Shown: positions 53,489 to 55,962 of the stretch, piece by piece
Numbering within the stretch: the stretch's first letter is position 1
Layout of the letters: each line of letters begins with the position of its first letter
From: Fusobacterium mortiferum
GTDB lineage: Bacteria; Fusobacteriota; Fusobacteriia; Fusobacteriales; Fusobacteriaceae
DNA length: 55,962 nt
Reading direction: 5' to 3'
NCBI RefSeq assembly: GCF_016900045.1
Contig: NZ_JACSNP010000010.1
Location: 1 to 55,962 of the forward strand
Translations under genes and position numbers: made by a program
The notes under the pieces: generated by a model
Databases searched by the model: none
Seen by the model: only the letters and a program-made list of their open reading frames with translations
Told to the model about the DNA's origin: nothing

Positions 53489-54475
53489 TTAAAATTTATC
53501 TTTATACTTTCTAGCCTTATATTGTAAATATCCAGGAGATATTCTTCTCAAGAAATTTATAAGTGAAGTCTTATCTATTGCAGTTCTCCTTATATCAAAA
53601 AGATTTTTGCTCAATATCCCTGTCCCTGTATCTGTAGAAACAGCAAAAGAGTAGCCATACTCTTTTACTAATTCAATTGTCTCTTTTTTTCTATGTCCAT
53701 ATGGATATGCAAAAACTCTTAATTTTTTTCCTAATCTTTTCTCTGTTATCTCTTTGTCTTTAAATATTTCCTCTCTAGCTCTCTCATCATCTATATCAAA
53801 AAAACTAGCATGTGTTAGGGTATGCCCTCCAAACTCTATATGTCCACTATTTTGTAATTCCAATACTTCATCATCATTCATAAGATCAAATCTTACTTCA
53901 TTATCACTCTCTACTGTCCATCTATTGTAATCTAGTCCAGATACTAAAAATATGACTGCTTTCATATTGTATTTTTTTAATAGTGGGTATAGAATGGTAT
54001 AGTTATCTTTGTACCCATCATCAACAGTAAGTATAATATATTTCTTGTAGAATCTATTTTGTAATCCTATCTTTTCTAAATCCTCAAAAGTTATAGTCTC
54101 ATAGTTCAACCACTTTAAAATTTTTAGATGTAATTCAAACTGCTTTTTAGTAACAAATAACTTTATCTTTCCACCTTCACTCTTTTCATTTACAAATTGG
54201 TGATACATTAAAACTGGAATCTCATATTTTTTTATCTTAGCATAATGGTTTTCAAATTCTAATATATCATTTATCTCTCCATAAAGGTATGGTATCTTAA
54301 AAACTTTTTGAACTATATCTAATATAGAATTTTGTTTCAAACTATAAATTATACTTCCTCTACTTAACATTGTTGTAAATATAGCTGAAAAAATAGAGGT
54401 ATATATTACCTCATTTCTTCCATTATTCAATTTTTCAAGCTTTTCATCTCTATTACCAATCACATATATTCTCAT
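53489..54475 (-). CDS. Polysaccharide deacetylase family protein
   Basis: A 328-residue protein with a NodB-type deacetylase domain (about 85-290). The metal/catalytic acid pair is TVDDGYKDN (Asp 152, 153), the metal histidines GGHTLTH (His 217, 221), and FAYPYGH completes the site. PVLMYHQF before the domain is typical of the PgaB/IcaB-like branch. The first 80 residues match nothing I recognise, and there is no clear signal peptide, suggesting a cytoplasmic or unusual location. It overlaps the glycosyltransferase by four bases. Confidence 0.87.
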   Translation of the reverse strand: MRIYVIGNRDEKLEKLNNGRNEVIYTSIFSAIFTTMLSRGSIIYSLKQNSILDIVQKVFKIPYLYGEINDILEFENHYAKIKKYEIPVLMYHQFVNEKSEGGKIKLFVTKKQFELHLKILKWLNYETITFEDLEKIGLQNRFYKKYIILTVDDGYKDNYTILYPLLKKYNMKAVIFLVSGLDYNRWTVESDNEVRFDLMNDDEVLELQNSGHIEFGGHTLTHASFFDIDDERAREEIFKDKEITEKRLGKKLRVFAYPYGHRKKETIELVKEYGYSFAVSTDTGTGILSKNLFDIRRTAIDKTSLINFLRRISPGYLQYKARKYKDKF

Positions 54476-55608
54476 AATCTATCTATAAACTCCTCTATCT
54501 TTGTTATAGCATTATCCTTACTAAAATCTTTAGCTCTAGTATACCCTAGCTCTTCATACACTCTTCTTTTCTCTCTATTTTTTAGATAGTAAAGTATCTC
54601 TCTTTTTAACTCCTCTTTACTGCTCTCTACTAATTTACCATATTGAGAATCCTCTCCAAGTATCTCTCGTGTCCCATCTGTCTTAGTAGCTATAACCATA
54701 GTTTTTAAGGTCATAGCTTCCAATGTAGTTAGAGAAAATCCCTCTTCCTTTGAAGTGACTACATACAACTCTGCATCCTTTATGTAATTATATGGATTTA
54801 GTTTTGCACCAAGTAAAAATATCTCTTTCTCCATTCCTAAATTTTTTACTTTCTCTTCTAATCTAACTCTCTCTTTTCCCTCTCCAATTAAAACCAGCTT
54901 CTCATCTATACAACACTCTTTTTTTAATTCATAAAATACATCTATTAATAAACCTTGATTTTTATTATCTGTTAAAGATCCCACACTTACTATATATTTA
55001 AATTTTTCTGGAATAGCTATCTTACTCTTTTCTATAATACTCTCTAACCCCATAAAATTATATAATTTAACTATATGAGGTCTTTTAGTACTCTTTTCAT
55101 ATCCTTTTTTCATTCTCTCATTTATAGCTACTATATAATCATATCTCTCTGTATTTTTTCTTTTGCAACTACTTTTAGGTAGCTCTCCATTTCCAGCATG
55201 GCTCCAACCTACTAGAGTTTTATCTTTTAATTCTAGTTTATGAATATTTCTAAGTAATCCCATATTGAAATCTATAATAATATCTGAAAAGTCTAAATAT
55301 CTCTTAAGCTCTTTAGCTGCCTTTCTCTTCTTTTCACTAAGTAAAAAGGAATAGTATATTCTTTTAAATGGATTTTTACTTCTTCTATTATTCTCTAGTT
55401 TTTCAGTTAAATTTTTAGATGTCAAAAAAGAGTACCTTATCCATTCAGGTATCTCATCTACATAATTTTTATCTTTTCCTATATTCTGCTCTATTAACAG
55501 TAATACTTCATATTTCTCTGGATTAAGTACTTTCAAAAATTCTATTAACATTTTTTCTTGCCCACCAATAGAAATACTCCCATTATGTATTAGTAGTTTC
55601 CTTTTCAT
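54472..55608 (-). CDS. Glycosyltransferase family 4 protein
   Basis: A 378-residue GT-B fold enzyme. NGSISIGGQEKMLIEFLKVLNPEKYEV is the N-terminal acceptor-side signature, SVGSLTDNKNQGLLIDVFYEL starts the donor domain, and EEGFSLTTLEAMTLKTMVIATKTDG carries the conserved EX7E motif. It adds a sugar to an envelope glycan. GGAG precedes the ATG. It sits between rmlA and the deacetylase in an LPS or capsule segment; donor and acceptor are unknown. Confidence 0.9.
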   Translation of the reverse strand: MKRKLLIHNGSISIGGQEKMLIEFLKVLNPEKYEVLLLIEQNIGKDKNYVDEIPEWIRYSFLTSKNLTEKLENNRRSKNPFKRIYYSFLLSEKKRKAAKELKRYLDFSDIIIDFNMGLLRNIHKLELKDKTLVGWSHAGNGELPKSSCKRKNTERYDYIVAINERMKKGYEKSTKRPHIVKLYNFMGLESIIEKSKIAIPEKFKYIVSVGSLTDNKNQGLLIDVFYELKKECCIDEKLVLIGEGKERVRLEEKVKNLGMEKEIFLLGAKLNPYNYIKDAELYVVTSKEEGFSLTTLEAMTLKTMVIATKTDGTREILGEDSQYGKLVESSKEELKREILYYLKNREKRRVYEELGYTRAKDFSKDNAITKIEEFIDRL

Positions 55609-55713
55609 CTAAAAATTTCTCCTTAAAATATTTTAATAAAACTATCTATTTTTTAAGATTATACTATCTTTATTATTTTATCAATTTATCTATGACAAAA
55701 TTTGTCATTTTTT

Positions 55714-55962
55714 CTATATCTCTTGTGCTACCTCTACTAAATACTTTCCATAATCTGTCTTTAATAATGGCTCTGCCAACCTAAATAACTCCTCTTTAGT
55801 TATCCAACCATTACGATAAGCTATCTCCTCTATACATGCTATATAATTTCCCTGTCTCTCTTGTATAGTTTCTATGAAATTAGAAGCTTGTAATAAATTC
55901 TTGTGTGTACCTGTATCTAACCAAGCAAAGCCTCTTCCCAATAGATTTACCTTTAAATATTT
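55714..55962 (-). CDS. rmlA: Glucose-1-phosphate thymidylyltransferase RmlA, C-terminal part (cut by window edge)
   Basis: The frame is open to the window edge and continues beyond 55962, so the 5' part of the gene is missing here. The visible 82 or so residues include LLGRGFAWLDTGTHKNLLQASNFI, the nearly invariant RmlA/RfbA C-terminal block, then IACIEEIAYRNGWI and a helical end. RmlA makes dTDP-glucose, the first step to dTDP-L-rhamnose. It suggests the adjoining genes build a rhamnose- or dTDP-sugar-containing glycan. Confidence 0.93.
   Translation of the reverse strand, partial: KYLKVNLLGRGFAWLDTGTHKNLLQASNFIETIQERQGNYIACIEEIAYRNGWITKEELFRLAEPLLKTDYGKYLVEVAQEI

Noticed and set aside
55692-55708. 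Terminator between rmlA and the glycosyltransferase
   Set aside because: A short palindrome is present, but no T run follows on the minus strand, so transcription probably continues.
55714-55941. Separate 75-residue protein starting at 55941
   Set aside because: The frame stays open upstream to the window edge and encodes the RmlA C-terminus; the apparent start is an internal TTG leucine codon.

Overview
The window is strongly AT-rich, densely coded DNA from a Fusobacterium-like anaerobe. Four things point to Fusobacteriota and none is decisive alone: very low G+C with AT-rich codons; an L27 with the cleavable N-terminal extension next to its Prp protease; a secreted MORN2/YwqK-repeat protein; and AAA-ATPase-like, MATE and D-2-hydroxyacid dehydrogenase genes of the fusobacterial type. 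The genus is inference. No intergenic gap exceeds about 300 bases.

Layout. 1-275: right end of an IS200/IS605-family element (TnpB C-terminus and terminal hairpin) abutting cutC. 1030-6808: six-gene operon for a carbohydrate or organophosphate ABC importer (two permeases, ATPase, lipoprotein) with a TIM-barrel isomerase-like protein and a HAD phosphatase. 7028-8341 (-): hslU without hslV. 8499-13859 (-): a complete, largely overlapping biotin operon bioB-D-A-F-G-C, directly downstream of a tRNA-Leu(TAA). 14071-16484 (-): nagA, a candidate 40-residue gene, and recA. 16662-23337 (+): a small secreted protein, then galE-tmcAL-MFS-comEC-M50 protease-yigZ. 23413-27888: 2-hydroxyacid dehydrogenase and AEC permease, divergent from a CitA/CitB-type two-component system. 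27901-31864 (-): treR, a GNAT and a PLD-helicase-DUF3427 protein, divergent from treC-treB (32006-35081), with a 45-bp palindrome over the trehalose promoter.

35161-37550 (-): SsuABC/NMT1-type importer. 37651-38742 (-): a monocistronic CARF-domain (CRISPR cyclic-oligoadenylate sensor) gene with no CRISPR or cas gene in the window. 38878-40321 (-): mgtC-like and glycerophosphodiesterase genes preceded by a promoter and a compact structured RNA ending in a T run. 40522-42426 (-): groES-groEL under a CIRCE element. 42592 onward: MATE pump, a QueD-like protein lacking the catalytic cysteine but carrying a zinc ribbon and Fur/Zur-like promoter boxes, a small DUF1653-like protein, an MscS channel, guaB, a second D-2-hydroxyacid dehydrogenase, an AAA-ATPase-like protein missing its usual nuclease domain, rplU-prp-rpmA, tcdA, flavodoxin and the MORN2 protein. 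53489-55962 (-): an envelope polysaccharide segment (deacetylase, glycosyltransferase and the 3' part of rmlA, cut by the window edge).

How the genes work together. Most units are self-contained, and convergent pairs share hairpin terminators. The strongest leads are the orphan CARF protein, whose C-terminus may be RelE-like; the structured RNA before glpQ-mgtC; the metal-box-controlled Cys-less QueD paralogue; and the helicase tied to the trehalose repressor.
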